Counted from the first letter of the stretch, positions 33,618 to 42,996 are shown. The stretch is DNA of 64,000 nt from Nocardia niwae NBRC 108934 = DSM 45340 (GCF_001613465.1 NZ_BDCK01000030.1:146103-210102); one strand, 5' to 3'. The notes: generated from the letters alone by a model not told the origin. Numbers and translations: made by a program.

Positions 33618-33828
33618 GGCACCTTCCCGTATCGGTCTGTTTTCCGGCCGCGTCGAAAAAGGCATCTCGGCGATTCGTCACCGCGCGTGCGCGGTTGCCG
33701 CCGGAAAGGGGGAGAACGCGCTTCACGGCCGTAGTCGGTGTAATCGATTTTTTCAGAGGGCGCGGTGGTGGCCCAGTCGGTCGAAAGACCCACATCGAAA
33801 GGGATTTCGGGGACGAATCGAAGCGCCG

Positions 33829-35148
33829 TCAGACCCGCCCGTTCTCGGAAGCCGATGCGGTGCCGTTGCCCAGCACGATGAAGCCGGTGCCGCGAAGCAG
33901 ATGCTCGTCGAGCAGGTTGCGGGTATCGACGATCACGGCTCGGTCGACGTCGGTCGCGAGCTTCGTCCAGTCGAGCGAACGGAATTCGGGCCACTCGGTG
34001 AGGATCACGAGCGCGCCGGCGTCCTTCGCCACCAGGTACGGGTCGTCCACCACCCGGATGCCGTGGAGATCGGGCGTGCCCGCCGGGACGCACGGATCGT
34101 ACGCGGTGACCGTGGCGTGGTGCCGGGAGAGTTGCCGGGCGACCGCGACGGCGGGGGAGTCGCGCAGGTCGCCGGTCCCGGCTTTGAACGCGAGGCCGAG
34201 CACGCCGATCCGGGTCCCCGCCAGGGAGCCGTCGACCGCGCCGGTCACCGCGCGGCGGATCTTGCGCAGCACCATCGCCTGTTGATGCTCGTTCGCCCGC
34301 AAAGTATCTCGGACCAGCGCGAAGTCCACTCCAAATGCCTCCGCGGCTCGCAGGAGCGCGCGCGTGTCCTTGGGCAGGCACGAGCCGCCCCAGCCGGGGC
34401 CCGGAGCGAGGAAGGCCGGACCGATCCGGTCGTCCATGCCCATCGCGGCGGTGACCTTCGTGATGTCGGCGCCGACCCGTTCGCACAGTTCGGCCAGTGT
34501 GTTCACGAACGAGAGCTTCATCGCGAGAAAGGCATTGCTGGCGTACTTGGCGAGTTCCGTGCTGGCCGAGTCCGAACGCAGGACCGGCGCGCCCGTCCCC
34601 GCGTACAACGCCGCGACCCGCTCGGCCGACTCCTGATCGTGCTCGGCCGCTCCGACGAGAACACGGTCGGGATGCAGGAAGTCCTCGACCGCGTGTCCCT
34701 CCCGGAGGAATTCGGGATTACTGACGACCGCGCTGCTCGCGAGACCGGACGCGGGGATCCGCGCAGCCGTCCCCACCGGGACGGTGGACTTGGTGACCAG
34801 CACACAATCCGGCGATAGCACCGTGGACAACGTCGCGAGCGCGTCCTCGATCACGCCGAGGTCCGCCGTGCCGCCGGCACCCATGGGGGTGGGAAGGCAC
34901 AACAGGACCACCTCGCATTCGTGCAGCGCTCCCGGGTCCGACGTGAAGACCAGCCGGTTCTCCGCGAGCCCTTCGTGCACCAGCTCCGGCAGCCCGGGTT
35001 CGACGATCGCGACCGTACCCGCGCGCAGAGCCGCTACCTTGGCCTCGTCGTTGTCGAGGCAGATCACATGGTGGCCCAGGTGGGCGAGGCAAGCGGCACT
35101 GGTGAGCCCCACGTATCCGGCGCCGACCACACCGACGCGGCTACCCAT
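33829..35148 (-). CDS. UDP-glucose 6-dehydrogenase
   Basis: A 439-residue enzyme that oxidises UDP-glucose to UDP-glucuronate using two NAD. The NAD-binding site is VGVVGAGYVGLTSAACLA, the conserved ELAKYASNAFLAMKLSFVN helix follows, and the catalytic cysteine is in GPGWGGSCLPKDTRALL. The C-terminal UDP-binding domain (VLGLAFKAGTGDLRDSPA) is complete. The start is the ATG at 35148, overlapping the end of the upstream GT9 gene by 8 bp, so the genes are coupled. It is the last gene of the glycan operon and probably supplies UDP-glucuronate to the decarboxylase-like enzyme at 42997-43968. Confidence 0.9.
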   Translation of the reverse strand: MGSRVGVVGAGYVGLTSAACLAHLGHHVICLDNDEAKVAALRAGTVAIVEPGLPELVHEGLAENRLVFTSDPGALHECEVVLLCLPTPMGAGGTADLGVIEDALATLSTVLSPDCVLVTKSTVPVGTAARIPASGLASSAVVSNPEFLREGHAVEDFLHPDRVLVGAAEHDQESAERVAALYAGTGAPVLRSDSASTELAKYASNAFLAMKLSFVNTLAELCERVGADITKVTAAMGMDDRIGPAFLAPGPGWGGSCLPKDTRALLRAAEAFGVDFALVRDTLRANEHQQAMVLRKIRRAVTGAVDGSLAGTRIGVLGLAFKAGTGDLRDSPAVAVARQLSRHHATVTAYDPCVPAGTPDLHGIRVVDDPYLVAKDAGALVILTEWPEFRSLDWTKLATDVDRAVIVDTRNLLDEHLLRGTGFIVLGNGTASASENGRV

Positions 35149-36091
35149 GGCGCACCTTCGCCCCGAGCAGACCGGCTGCGGCGGTGAGCACCTGCTCGGG
35201 GCGCAGCATGAGGAGCCCGCGATCCGGATGGCAGGCATGCGGGTCGCCGACGGACCCCGCCCACAGGGTCACGTGCTCTTCCGCGTCGGCGGGCGGTCCC
35301 CATCGCTGCGGCGGCGTGGGGCCGAACAGCAGGACCGACGGCGTGCCGAAAGCGGTGGCCAGATGCCCCACGCCGGTGTCGCCGCAGACGACGAGCGCCG
35401 CGCCGGCCACCAGCGCGGCGAGTTCGGTCAGGTCGGTGCGCCCCGCGTACACGGCGGTGGGCGGCAGGCCGGCTTGCTGCGCGACGGCGTTCGCCAATCG
35501 GATCTCGTCGCGCGTGCCGGTGATCACCACGCGGTGGCCCTCGGCGCCGAGTTCTCGCGCCACCCGAGCGAATCGTTCGGAGGGCCAGCGGCGTGCCGGA
35601 TGCGCCGCGCCGGGATGGATCACGACGACGTTCGACTCGGCGGCGGGCGTGGCCGGAGCGGGCAGCCGCAGCGCGGTGCGATCGGCATCGATCCGGCCGT
35701 ATTCGAGCAGCCGGCACCAGCGATCCACCTCGTGCACGTCGTCGCGCCACTCGGGGCCGGGCAGCTGGGGGTAGTCCGGATGGCGGTGCGTCAGAAGTGT
35801 TTCCGGACGCGCCGCCAGCAGGTCACGGATGCTCTCCGGGCCGCTGCCGTGCAGGTTGACCGCCAGTCTCGGGGGCGCGGTATGCCATCGCAGCGCACCC
35901 AGGCCCGCGGTCGGAAGCAGTTCGTCGACCGCGTCGATGAGATGTGCCAGATCGCGCAGCGATTCCGGCGCGGCCAGCACCAGGTGGTGGTCCGGGTAGG
36001 CGTTTCGCAGCCCGCGCAAAGCGGGCACGATGGTCAGCAGGTCACCGAGCCCGAGCGCACGCAACACGAGGATCGTGTCGCTCAAGGCCAC
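35141..36091 (-). CDS. GT9-family (heptosyltransferase-like) glycosyltransferase
   Basis: A 316-residue GT-B fold enzyme of family 9, which transfers heptose from ADP-heptose in Gram-negative lipopolysaccharide synthesis. The N-terminal GLGDLLTIVPALRGLR loop and the C-terminal donor-binding segment CGDTGVGHLATAFGTPSVLLF are typical. The GTG at 36091 is chosen because the first beta strand (SDTILVLRALG) begins there. It overlaps the SDR gene end by 10 bp. In this operon it is the natural user of the heptose nucleotide made by HldE. The acceptor is unknown, since the organism is not expected to make lipopolysaccharide. Confidence 0.85.
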   Translation of the reverse strand: MALSDTILVLRALGLGDLLTIVPALRGLRNAYPDHHLVLAAPESLRDLAHLIDAVDELLPTAGLGALRWHTAPPRLAVNLHGSGPESIRDLLAARPETLLTHRHPDYPQLPGPEWRDDVHEVDRWCRLLEYGRIDADRTALRLPAPATPAAESNVVVIHPGAAHPARRWPSERFARVARELGAEGHRVVITGTRDEIRLANAVAQQAGLPPTAVYAGRTDLTELAALVAGAALVVCGDTGVGHLATAFGTPSVLLFGPTPPQRWGPPADAEEHVTLWAGSVGDPHACHPDRGLLMLRPEQVLTAAAGLLGAKVRHG

Positions 36092-36771
36092 GATCCCTCT
36101 TCCGACGCGCACACGACCATTTCCCTGACCTCGCAGCCCGGTGGCTGGCGCAGCGCGAATAGCACCGCGGCCGCGACGTTCTCGGGCTGGTTGAGTTTCG
36201 CGTCCGGCGGCGGCTTGTACTGCTCGTCGCGATCGTCGAAGAACGCGGTGTGCATGCCGCCCGGGATCAGCAAGCTCACGCCGACGCTGCCCGCTGTTTC
36301 GGCGGCGAGCGCCCTGGTGAAGCCGACCACGCCGAACTTCGACGCGCAATAGGCGGTCGCGTCACCCACCGCCTTGATGCCGAGGGTGGAAGCACAGGTC
36401 ACCACGGTTCCCCTGCTTTCCCGCAGGAACGGAAGGGCGGCACGGATGACGGCGGCGGTACCGAACAGGTTGACCTGCAGCACGTATTCCCACTTCTTCG
36501 CGGGCACCTTGTCCAACGGGCCGCACGCGTCGGTTCCGGCTGCGGTGAACACGCCGTCGATCCGTCCGCCCGCACGCTCGGCGAGCTCGTGCACGGCTTG
36601 TTCGGCGGCGACGGTGTCGGCCAGGTCGGCCCGCACGAAGTCGACGGGCGTCTCGGGCTCCACCCGGTCGATCACGAAGGGCCGCCCGCCGTTCTCGCGG
36701 ACCGCGGCGGTGACCGCCGCGCCGAGTCCGGAAGCGCCGCCGGTGATCAGGACATTGCCGAGGGTTCGCAT
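36082..36771 (-). CDS. Short-chain dehydrogenase/reductase
   Basis: A 229-residue classical SDR. The cofactor motif is TGGASGLG, the catalytic serine lies in CASTLGIKAVG and the active-site tyrosine and lysine in AYCASKFGVVG. An acidic residue after strand two (IDRVEP) suggests NAD preference. AGGAG lies five bases before the ATG at 36771. It sits between hldE and a GT9 gene. It is too short, and of the wrong type, to be the ADP-heptose 6-epimerase HldD. I infer that it reduces or oxidises a sugar or sugar nucleotide intermediate of the cluster. Confidence 0.8.
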   Translation of the reverse strand: MRTLGNVLITGGASGLGAAVTAAVRENGGRPFVIDRVEPETPVDFVRADLADTVAAEQAVHELAERAGGRIDGVFTAAGTDACGPLDKVPAKKWEYVLQVNLFGTAAVIRAALPFLRESRGTVVTCASTLGIKAVGDATAYCASKFGVVGFTRALAAETAGSVGVSLLIPGGMHTAFFDDRDEQYKPPPDAKLNQPENVAAAVLFALRQPPGCEVREMVVCASEEGSWP

Positions 36772-36792
36772 CGTGCTCCTTACGTTCCGAGG

Positions 36793-38172
36793 TCAGCCGC
36801 AGCCCTGGGTGGCGGCCACCAGTTGGGTTGTCGAGTAACCGCGAACAGTGGGAATCAGCGCGATCTGGCCGCCGTACCCGCGAATGACCGCGGCCTCCGG
36901 GAGGTCGACGCCGGCGTAGTCGCCGCCTTTGACCCAGACATCGGGGCGAAGGCGCTCCAGCAGCGCGCTCGGGGAGGATTCGTCGAACACGACCACGGCG
37001 TCCACCGACGACAGTGCGATCAGCAGGCGGGCACGGTCGCGTGCGGTGACGATCGGACGGCGCGGCCCCTTCAGACGCCGCACCGACGCATCGGAATTGA
37101 GACAGACCACCAGCGCGTCGCCCATGGCGCGAGCCTGGCGCAGCAAGCTCACGTGCCCGGGGTGCAGCAGATCGAAACAGCCGCCGGTGGCCACGAGCCT
37201 GCCGCCGCGCGCTCTGACCCGCGCCGCCACCTCGAACGCATCGCAGGCCTCCGTCGTGTCCTCCACCGCGACAGCGGCGCCGTCGCACGTGGACAACGTG
37301 GCCGCCCCGCCCGCGGCGACGAATCTCGCTGCCGCGTGCACCGCGTGCGAGACCGCGTCGGCGACCGTGGAACCGTCGAAGAGCGCGGCGGTCGCGGCGG
37401 AGGCGAATCGGTCGCCCGCGCCGCAGGTGTCGGAACCGACGTGGCCGGCGATCCGTATCTCGGCGGGTACGGGCACGACGGTCAGACGCTTCCCATTGGC
37501 CAGCACCGCCCCGTTCGGCCCCGTCGTGACCACGACGGAATCCGCGGCCCATTCGTCGCGGAGCACTTTCGCCAATTCGTCCGGTTCGACGTAACCCGGC
37601 GCGAACTGGCGCGCCTCCTTCAGATTCGGCGAGACCAGCGACGCGCCCGGCGTCGGCGCCGGGCCGCGCGGATGCGGATCCCATACCACCGGCACGGACC
37701 GGGCCAGTTCGGTCAGCAAGCTCCGGATCTCCGGATGTGCGGCGACGCCCCGGCCGTAATCCGCTACGAGGATCGCGCCGGCCGCCCGCAGTGCCCGGAT
37801 GACCGCCGTGCTCACCGAGCCGCCGTCGGCCGTGCCGTCGCCGGTGTCCAGCCGCAACAGCGACTGGCCCGCGGCGCGGACGCGGGTCTTGCGCACCGTC
37901 TGTCCGCGCAGCGGCATCGGCACGACCCGGACGTCCTGGTCCAGCAGGTGGGTGAGGACCCGGCCGTCGTGGTCGTCGGCGATCGCCGTGACCAACGAGA
38001 CCTCGGCGACCGACCGTGCGGCCAGCGCGGCGGCCAGACCGGCGCCGCCCGGACGCGTCCAGCGGTGTTCCACGTCCACCACGGGAACGGGCGCCTCCGG
38101 AGACAACCGGTCCGCGGCGCCCTCGATATCGACGTCGAGCATGCTGTCGCCGACCACGACCAACGGCTTCAC
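36793..38172 (-). CDS. hldE: Bifunctional D,D-heptose-7-phosphate kinase/heptose-1-phosphate nucleotidylyltransferase
   Basis: A 459-residue fusion, close to the 477 residues of E. coli HldE. Residues about 1-310 are a PfkB-family kinase with the anion hole and base in GSDTCGAGDRFASA. Residues about 325-459 are a nucleotidyltransferase with the HxGH motif in GGCFDLLHPGHVSLL and the SDASVRRLKG loop. The kinase makes heptose 1,7-bisphosphate, and after dephosphorylation the second domain makes the nucleotide-heptose. The start is a GTG at 38172 that overlaps gmhA by 4 bp. The last-step nucleotide (ADP or GDP) cannot be told from sequence alone. Confidence 0.9.
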   Translation of the reverse strand: MKPLVVVGDSMLDVDIEGAADRLSPEAPVPVVDVEHRWTRPGGAGLAAALAARSVAEVSLVTAIADDHDGRVLTHLLDQDVRVVPMPLRGQTVRKTRVRAAGQSLLRLDTGDGTADGGSVSTAVIRALRAAGAILVADYGRGVAAHPEIRSLLTELARSVPVVWDPHPRGPAPTPGASLVSPNLKEARQFAPGYVEPDELAKVLRDEWAADSVVVTTGPNGAVLANGKRLTVVPVPAEIRIAGHVGSDTCGAGDRFASAATAALFDGSTVADAVSHAVHAAARFVAAGGAATLSTCDGAAVAVEDTTEACDAFEVAARVRARGGRLVATGGCFDLLHPGHVSLLRQARAMGDALVVCLNSDASVRRLKGPRRPIVTARDRARLLIALSSVDAVVVFDESSPSALLERLRPDVWVKGGDYAGVDLPEAAVIRGYGGQIALIPTVRGYSTTQLVAATQGCG

Positions 38173-38732
38173 GTCGGTACCCCCAGTGCGTCGTCGAGCG
38201 CCGTGCACAGGGCGTGCACCAGGACCAGATGCACTTCCTGCACGGTGGCGGTGCTGGGCGCCTCCACGGCCACCGCGTCGTCGCACAGTGCCGCGAGCGG
38301 GTTGGGCGCGGGGCCGGTCATGGCCCAGGTGGTCACGCCGATGTCGTGCGCCGCTTTCGCCGCGGCCACCACGTTCTGGCTGCTGCCGCTGGTGGACAGC
38401 AGGATGAGGACGTCATCGGGTCTGCCGTGCGCGCGGACCTGACGTGCGAACACCTCGGTTCCGCCGTAGTCGTTCAAGATCGCGGTGCCCGCCGAGGTGT
38501 CGGCGTGCAGGGCGATCGCCGACAGCGGACGGCGGTCGTTGCGGAATCGGCCGAGCAATTCCCCCGTCAAGTGTTGCGCTTCTGCCGCGCTGCCCCCGTT
38601 GCCGCAGGTGAGCAATCTGCCACCGTTGTCGAGGACGATCGCCAGGTCCCGACCCCATTTGCGGATACTCGGTGCGAAGCACCTGGTGCGTTCCAGCGCT
38701 AGGTGCAAAGCCGCGAAATGCTCCTCGATCAC
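38169..38732 (-). CDS. gmhA: Sedoheptulose-7-phosphate isomerase
   Basis: A 187-residue SIS-domain isomerase that converts sedoheptulose 7-phosphate to D-glycero-D-manno-heptose 7-phosphate. The phosphate-binding loops are TCGNGGSAAEAQHLTGELLG and STSGSSQNVV, and the conserved HLVLVHALCTALD helix is present. The start is a GTG at 38732, giving 4-bp overlaps with the genes before and after. It provides the first step of the heptose pathway, with hldE next in the operon and the phosphatase domain two genes upstream. Confidence 0.9.
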   Translation of the reverse strand: MIEEHFAALHLALERTRCFAPSIRKWGRDLAIVLDNGGRLLTCGNGGSAAEAQHLTGELLGRFRNDRRPLSAIALHADTSAGTAILNDYGGTEVFARQVRAHGRPDDVLILLSTSGSSQNVVAAAKAAHDIGVTTWAMTGPAPNPLAALCDDAVAVEAPSTATVQEVHLVLVHALCTALDDALGVPT

Positions 38733-39772
38733 CGCACACCTCCTGTCCGCAGACGTGCACGCCTGCCCGCGCCGAGTTCTTCCGCCACCGTGACGACCTG
38801 CTCCGGGATGATCGAGTCGAGGCACGGGTGTCCCACGACCGGGCACTCCCTGGCCCTGCTCCCGCGGCAGGGCGCGTCTTGGTCACCGAGCATGGCCACC
38901 GGCACGCCGTAGGGCGCCCACCGCGCGGCGGGCACGACCGGTGCGAAGAGCGAGACCACGGGTGTGCCGACGGCCGCCGCGAGGTGCGCGGGCCCGGTGT
39001 TCGGCGCGACCACGACGCTCGCGTCGCGCAGCACGGCGGCGAGTTCGGGCAGGGTGGTGGCGCCGCCGAGGTCGACGGCGTGCCTGCCGGCGACGGCGCC
39101 GGTGAGCGGCCGGTCGTCGGGTGCGCCGGTGACCACCACGCGGTGCCCGGCGCCGGTCAGCGCGGCGACGATGGCCGCCGAACGGGACGAGGAGGGCTGT
39201 CGCGCGGGTACCGACGCGGCCGGATGCACCACCACATAGCCCGGTTCGCCGGTGAGCGCACCGACCTTCGGCAACGGCTGGCGGACCGCGAGTTTCCCGT
39301 CGTCCCCGGACGGTAGCCGGAATCCGGCAGCCTCGGCGAGCGACAGCGCGCGTTCGGCTTCGGGCGGATCACCGTCGACGCGATGGCGCAGATCCAGCAG
39401 CGACCCGGGGTAGTCCTCGGAGATGGCGCCGATCCAGGGGACGCCGGCCATCCTGAGCAACAGCGCCAGCGGCAGCGGCGACTGGTGAAAGGACGTGAGG
39501 ATCAACGCCAGATCCAGGTCGAGTGCGCGGATCCGATCGAGGAACGCGTCGATGCCGGCCGCGGCGACCGCGGGGGGCTCCAGGTCGATCCACGGCGCGC
39601 ACCAGGTCATCACCTGGTCCACGCCCGGCAACAGGTCGGCGGCCGCCCGGCCACGCGGTCCGGACAACAGCGTCACCGAATCGACGTGCGCTGCCACCGC
39701 CCGCACGCACGGCCCCGCCAGCAGCACATCGCCGAAATTGTCCATGCGTGCCACCAGCGCCCGGCTTGTCAT
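38729..39772 (-). CDS. GT9-family (heptosyltransferase-like) glycosyltransferase
   Basis: A 347-residue GT-B enzyme. The N-terminal loop is RMDNFGDVLLAGPCVRAVAA and the donor site APNTGPAHLAAAVGTPVVSLF, both typical of ADP-heptose:acceptor transferases. The late segment CRGSRARECPVVGHPCLD has three cysteines, as in many actinobacterial GT9 proteins. The ATG at 39772 overlaps the GT2-GmhB gene by 4 bp, and its stop overlaps the gmhA start. Together with the enzyme at 35141-36091 it suggests that at least two heptose residues, or two different linkages, are made. Confidence 0.87.
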   Translation of the reverse strand: MTSRALVARMDNFGDVLLAGPCVRAVAAHVDSVTLLSGPRGRAAADLLPGVDQVMTWCAPWIDLEPPAVAAAGIDAFLDRIRALDLDLALILTSFHQSPLPLALLLRMAGVPWIGAISEDYPGSLLDLRHRVDGDPPEAERALSLAEAAGFRLPSGDDGKLAVRQPLPKVGALTGEPGYVVVHPAASVPARQPSSSRSAAIVAALTGAGHRVVVTGAPDDRPLTGAVAGRHAVDLGGATTLPELAAVLRDASVVVAPNTGPAHLAAAVGTPVVSLFAPVVPAARWAPYGVPVAMLGDQDAPCRGSRARECPVVGHPCLDSIIPEQVVTVAEELGAGRRARLRTGGVR

Positions 39773-41268
39773 GGCACGCCCGCCATCGCCAGCCGTACGG
39801 CTTCGGGCAGGTCCCGCGCCACAGTCGCTTCGCGGCGGGCGCGGCGCACCTCGTCGGGAAGGGTGCGCGCCGTCGGCACCAGGATCGCGCGGGCGCCCGC
39901 GGACTGGGCGGCGGCGACGTCGGCGCCGGTGTCGCCGATGACCACGCACCTGCCGACGTCGACGCCGAGTTCTGCCGCGGCTCGCCGGATCAGGCCCGGC
40001 TCGGGTTTGCGGCACCCGCAGCCGTCGCGTTCGCCGTGCACGCATACCTGCCACGTGGCGAACGGTCCGAGCAACTCCTCGACCCGGGAATTCACCGCGG
40101 CGAGCTGTCGACGGCTGATCAATCCGCGCGCTACGCCGGATTGGTTGCTCACGATGCCCAGTTGGACACCGGCCGCACGGACCTTTCCGAGCGCGTCGAC
40201 GGCCCCGGGCACCGGCTGGACCTTGGTGGGGTCGGCGAGATAGGGGACATCGACGATGAGGGTGTCGTCGCGGTCGAACAGCAACGCCAGCGGCGAGGCG
40301 TGGGTGGCGTTCCGGTGGCGCAGCTCGCCGCGCAGCCGATGCCAGCACGCGGCGGGTGGGATCAGCGCGCTACTCACCGTCATCCGGCCGATCTCGGCGG
40401 GCGTGCGCGGCCCCGGCGCGATTCGGCGCGCGGCGAATTCGCCGGTCGAGGCCATCCAAAGCGCGGCGAAGGCCAGGGCTGGACGCAGGCGGCCGGTCAG
40501 GCCGAGCGCCGCGGCCATCGCGCCCGCCGCGGTGGTGAGCGCGTGGCGGGGGAGCAGACCTTTGTCCTCGCCGATGCGTTGCCGCCACCGAGCGCCGTAC
40601 TTCCGCCGCAGCAAAGCGTTGTCGGCGTTCCCGCGTTGTGCTCGCACACTCGCCATGGGCCCCGACGCGCGGAGCGGGTGGCGTGTGCCGCGTCGTCCGG
40701 CCGCGATGGCGTACCCCGCCAGGCAGACCCGCAGCGCCAAGTCGGCATCCTCGCGAAACGCCCGCGGAAACCGTTCGTCGAATCCGCCGACCGCGACCAG
40801 CGCGGACCGGCGGTAGGCCATGTCCGCGGTGATCCACCGGGCGGTGGCCAGCCGGGCGATTCCCCGTTCCGCGTCGGTCGGCTTGCGGTGCTGCGGCAGT
40901 GGAACCTCGATCCGGGCCGTGGACGCCGCCGTGTTCTCGTCGAGGTCCCGCAAGTCGTCTTCCAGCCGGGCACGCCAATCCGGTGGAGTGAGCACGTCGT
41001 CGTCGAGGAAGGCGATCCAGACGCCCGTGGCGGCTTGCCATCCCGCATTCCGCGCCGCGGCGGGTCCGCGGCCACCCGAGCGGATGACCTGAACGGCGGG
41101 CACGGTCTCGGGCAGTGGCAGGTCCCCGCCGCGGGGACGGTCGTCGACCACGATGATCTCCCGTGGCTTGGGACCCGTCGCGGCCTCCAGCGACTCGAGC
41201 AGCGTGCGAAGACTTTCCCGGCCGGTGGTCGGAATGACGATGCTGTAGTCCACGGTGTGGCCGTTCAT
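39769..41268 (-). CDS. GT2 glycosyltransferase fused to D,D-heptose 1,7-bisphosphate phosphatase (GmhB-like)
   Basis: A 499-residue two-domain protein. Residues about 5-215 are a GT-A family 2 glycosyltransferase with VVDDRPRGG and the metal-binding FLDDDVLTPPDW. Residues about 335-499 are a HAD-IIIA phosphatase with LLFDRDDTLIVD (nucleophile and acid aspartates), VSNQSGVARG and the zinc motif CVHGERDGCGCRKP typical of GmhB. The middle contains hydrophobic helices (about 225-300) that may bind the membrane. The phosphatase completes the heptose nucleotide pathway. The ATG at 41268 overlaps the carbamoyltransferase stop by 4 bp. Confidence 0.87.
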   Translation of the reverse strand: MNGHTVDYSIVIPTTGRESLRTLLESLEAATGPKPREIIVVDDRPRGGDLPLPETVPAVQVIRSGGRGPAAARNAGWQAATGVWIAFLDDDVLTPPDWRARLEDDLRDLDENTAASTARIEVPLPQHRKPTDAERGIARLATARWITADMAYRRSALVAVGGFDERFPRAFREDADLALRVCLAGYAIAAGRRGTRHPLRASGPMASVRAQRGNADNALLRRKYGARWRQRIGEDKGLLPRHALTTAAGAMAAALGLTGRLRPALAFAALWMASTGEFAARRIAPGPRTPAEIGRMTVSSALIPPAACWHRLRGELRHRNATHASPLALLFDRDDTLIVDVPYLADPTKVQPVPGAVDALGKVRAAGVQLGIVSNQSGVARGLISRRQLAAVNSRVEELLGPFATWQVCVHGERDGCGCRKPEPGLIRRAAAELGVDVGRCVVIGDTGADVAAAQSAGARAILVPTARTLPDEVRRARREATVARDLPEAVRLAMAGVP

Positions 41269-42887
41269 GAGCGGCGAACCACGAACGGGCCGAGGGCGAG
41301 CAGATCGATCGGCGCGGAACCGAAGCATTCGAGGGCGTCGCGGGGTGAATCGACCATCGGCCTGCCCGCGGTGTTCAAGCTGGTGTTGACCACCACGGGC
41401 AACCCGGTGCGCCGGTCGAACTCCGACAACATCCGCGCCAGGACGGGGTTGTCCGCGGGATCGACGGTCTGCACGCGCGCGGTACCGTCCACGTGGGTCA
41501 CGGCGGGAATCAGCGCCCGCCACTGCGGCGCGACGTCGTGGACGAACAGCATGTAGGGGCTCGGCAGCGGTCCGCGTCCGAAGATCTCGGATGCCCGCTC
41601 GGCCAGCACCATCGGCGCGAGCGGCCGGAACTGCTCCCGCCCTTTCACATCGTTGAGGCGCTCGAGATTCGCCGACCGACCGGGGTGGGCCAGCAGCGAG
41701 CGATGCCCGAGTGCGCGCGGGCCGAATTCGGCCCGGCCCTGGAACCAGGCCACCACCTGGTCTTCGGCGAGCGCTCGGGCCACCTCGGCCGCGATGTCCG
41801 CGGATTTCGTGTAGCGGACCTTGGCCGTGCGCAGAACTGTCTCCAGCTGCGCGTCGCTCCATTCGCGCCCGAGAGCGGCTCCCCGCATCGGTGTGACCCG
41901 ATCGCCGAATTCGGCCGCCAATTGCAGCGCAGCGCCCAATGCGGTGCCCGCGTCGCCCGAGGCCGGCTGCACCCAGATCCGGTCGTAGGGGCCTTCGGCG
42001 TGCAGCCGGGTGTTGGCCACGCAGTTCAGCGCGATGCCACCGGCCAGCGTGAGGTTCTGCTGGCCGGTCTGGCGGTGCAGCCAGGAGGTCAACTCCAGCA
42101 GTACGTCCTCGAGCCGGCGCTGGACGCTCGCGGCGAGATCGGCATGCTCCGGGCCCAGCTCGCCACCGTTCACCGTGGGTGCGAAGGCCGCCCAGTCCAC
42201 GGGTTCGGTGCGGAAGCCGCCATCGCCGGTGCAGTACACGAGTTCCCGGAACCGGTTGAGGAACCGGGGCGTGCCGTACGAGGCGAGCGCCATCACCTTG
42301 TATTCGTCGCTCGACCGGGTGAATCCGAGATGTGCGGTGAGATCCTCGTACATCAGCCCGAGCGAGTGCGGCAGCCGCTGTGCCGCCAGTTCCACGAACT
42401 TGCCGTCCCGATATTCCCCGGCCAGATAGGACTGGCTTTCGCCGCGGCCGTCGGCCACCAGGACCGCCGAATCACCCGACGGGGCCGCCAGTGCCGTGGA
42501 CGCGGCATGCGCCAGATGATGCCGTACGAAGCGCACGATCGACGGGTCGAGGCCGGGCAGCGCGGCGGTGAGAAAAGCGGGCGCGCGGAAAGCGTAATCA
42601 GTTCTGATATTTTCACTTTTCCGATCGAGGCCGTCGAGCGAATGATCGACCAGGCGTGGGTCGTAGGAATAACCCACCGCGTCGAGGTCCTCGGGGCGCA
42701 ATCCCGCTCGTTCCAGGCACCATGCGGCCGCTTGCTCGGGTAACTCCCACGCGGAAAACGGCACCGGCCGCTTGCCGTGCTTGCGGCGGGTGAACCGCTC
42801 TTCCTCGGCCGCCGCGACTATTTCGCCGTCCACGATCAGGGCCGCAGCGGGATCATGGAACACCGCGTTGATTCCGAGTATGCGCAC
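41265..42887 (-). CDS. Carbamoyltransferase (NodU/CmcH/TobZ family)
   Basis: A 540-residue enzyme that transfers a carbamoyl group from carbamoyl phosphate, through carbamoyl-AMP, to a hydroxyl of a sugar or antibiotic. The N-terminal Kae1-like domain has LGINAVFHDPAAAL and the metal-binding RHHLAHAAST, ATP contacts are in LAGGIALNCVANTRL, and the C-terminal domain begins WFQGRAEFGPRALGHRS. The start is a GTG at 42887 with AAAGGCGG upstream. In this operon it most likely decorates heptose or another glycan sugar with an O-carbamoyl group. The exact acceptor is inference. Confidence 0.9.
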   Translation of the reverse strand: MRILGINAVFHDPAAALIVDGEIVAAAEEERFTRRKHGKRPVPFSAWELPEQAAAWCLERAGLRPEDLDAVGYSYDPRLVDHSLDGLDRKSENIRTDYAFRAPAFLTAALPGLDPSIVRFVRHHLAHAASTALAAPSGDSAVLVADGRGESQSYLAGEYRDGKFVELAAQRLPHSLGLMYEDLTAHLGFTRSSDEYKVMALASYGTPRFLNRFRELVYCTGDGGFRTEPVDWAAFAPTVNGGELGPEHADLAASVQRRLEDVLLELTSWLHRQTGQQNLTLAGGIALNCVANTRLHAEGPYDRIWVQPASGDAGTALGAALQLAAEFGDRVTPMRGAALGREWSDAQLETVLRTAKVRYTKSADIAAEVARALAEDQVVAWFQGRAEFGPRALGHRSLLAHPGRSANLERLNDVKGREQFRPLAPMVLAERASEIFGRGPLPSPYMLFVHDVAPQWRALIPAVTHVDGTARVQTVDPADNPVLARMLSEFDRRTGLPVVVNTSLNTAGRPMVDSPRDALECFGSAPIDLLALGPFVVRRS

Positions 42888-42996
42888 GGGCCGCCTTTCT
42901 GTTCGAGACGCGCGGGACCTGACGGTCTACCCGCTGACATATGTCTGGCGCTACCCGCTGAAGTCACCACTAAACCGATGCGCCGCACGGCTCCGA

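Noticed and set aside
33700..33828. Protein-like minus-strand frame between UDP-glucose dehydrogenase and the hypothetical gene
   Set aside because: Low third-position G/C and no start codon or ribosome binding site. It is read-through of a longer shadow frame.
36082..36771. SDR as the HldD heptose epimerase
   Set aside because: It is a 229-residue classical SDR with a YxxxK active site, not an extended SDR of about 310 residues with the HldD substrate domain.
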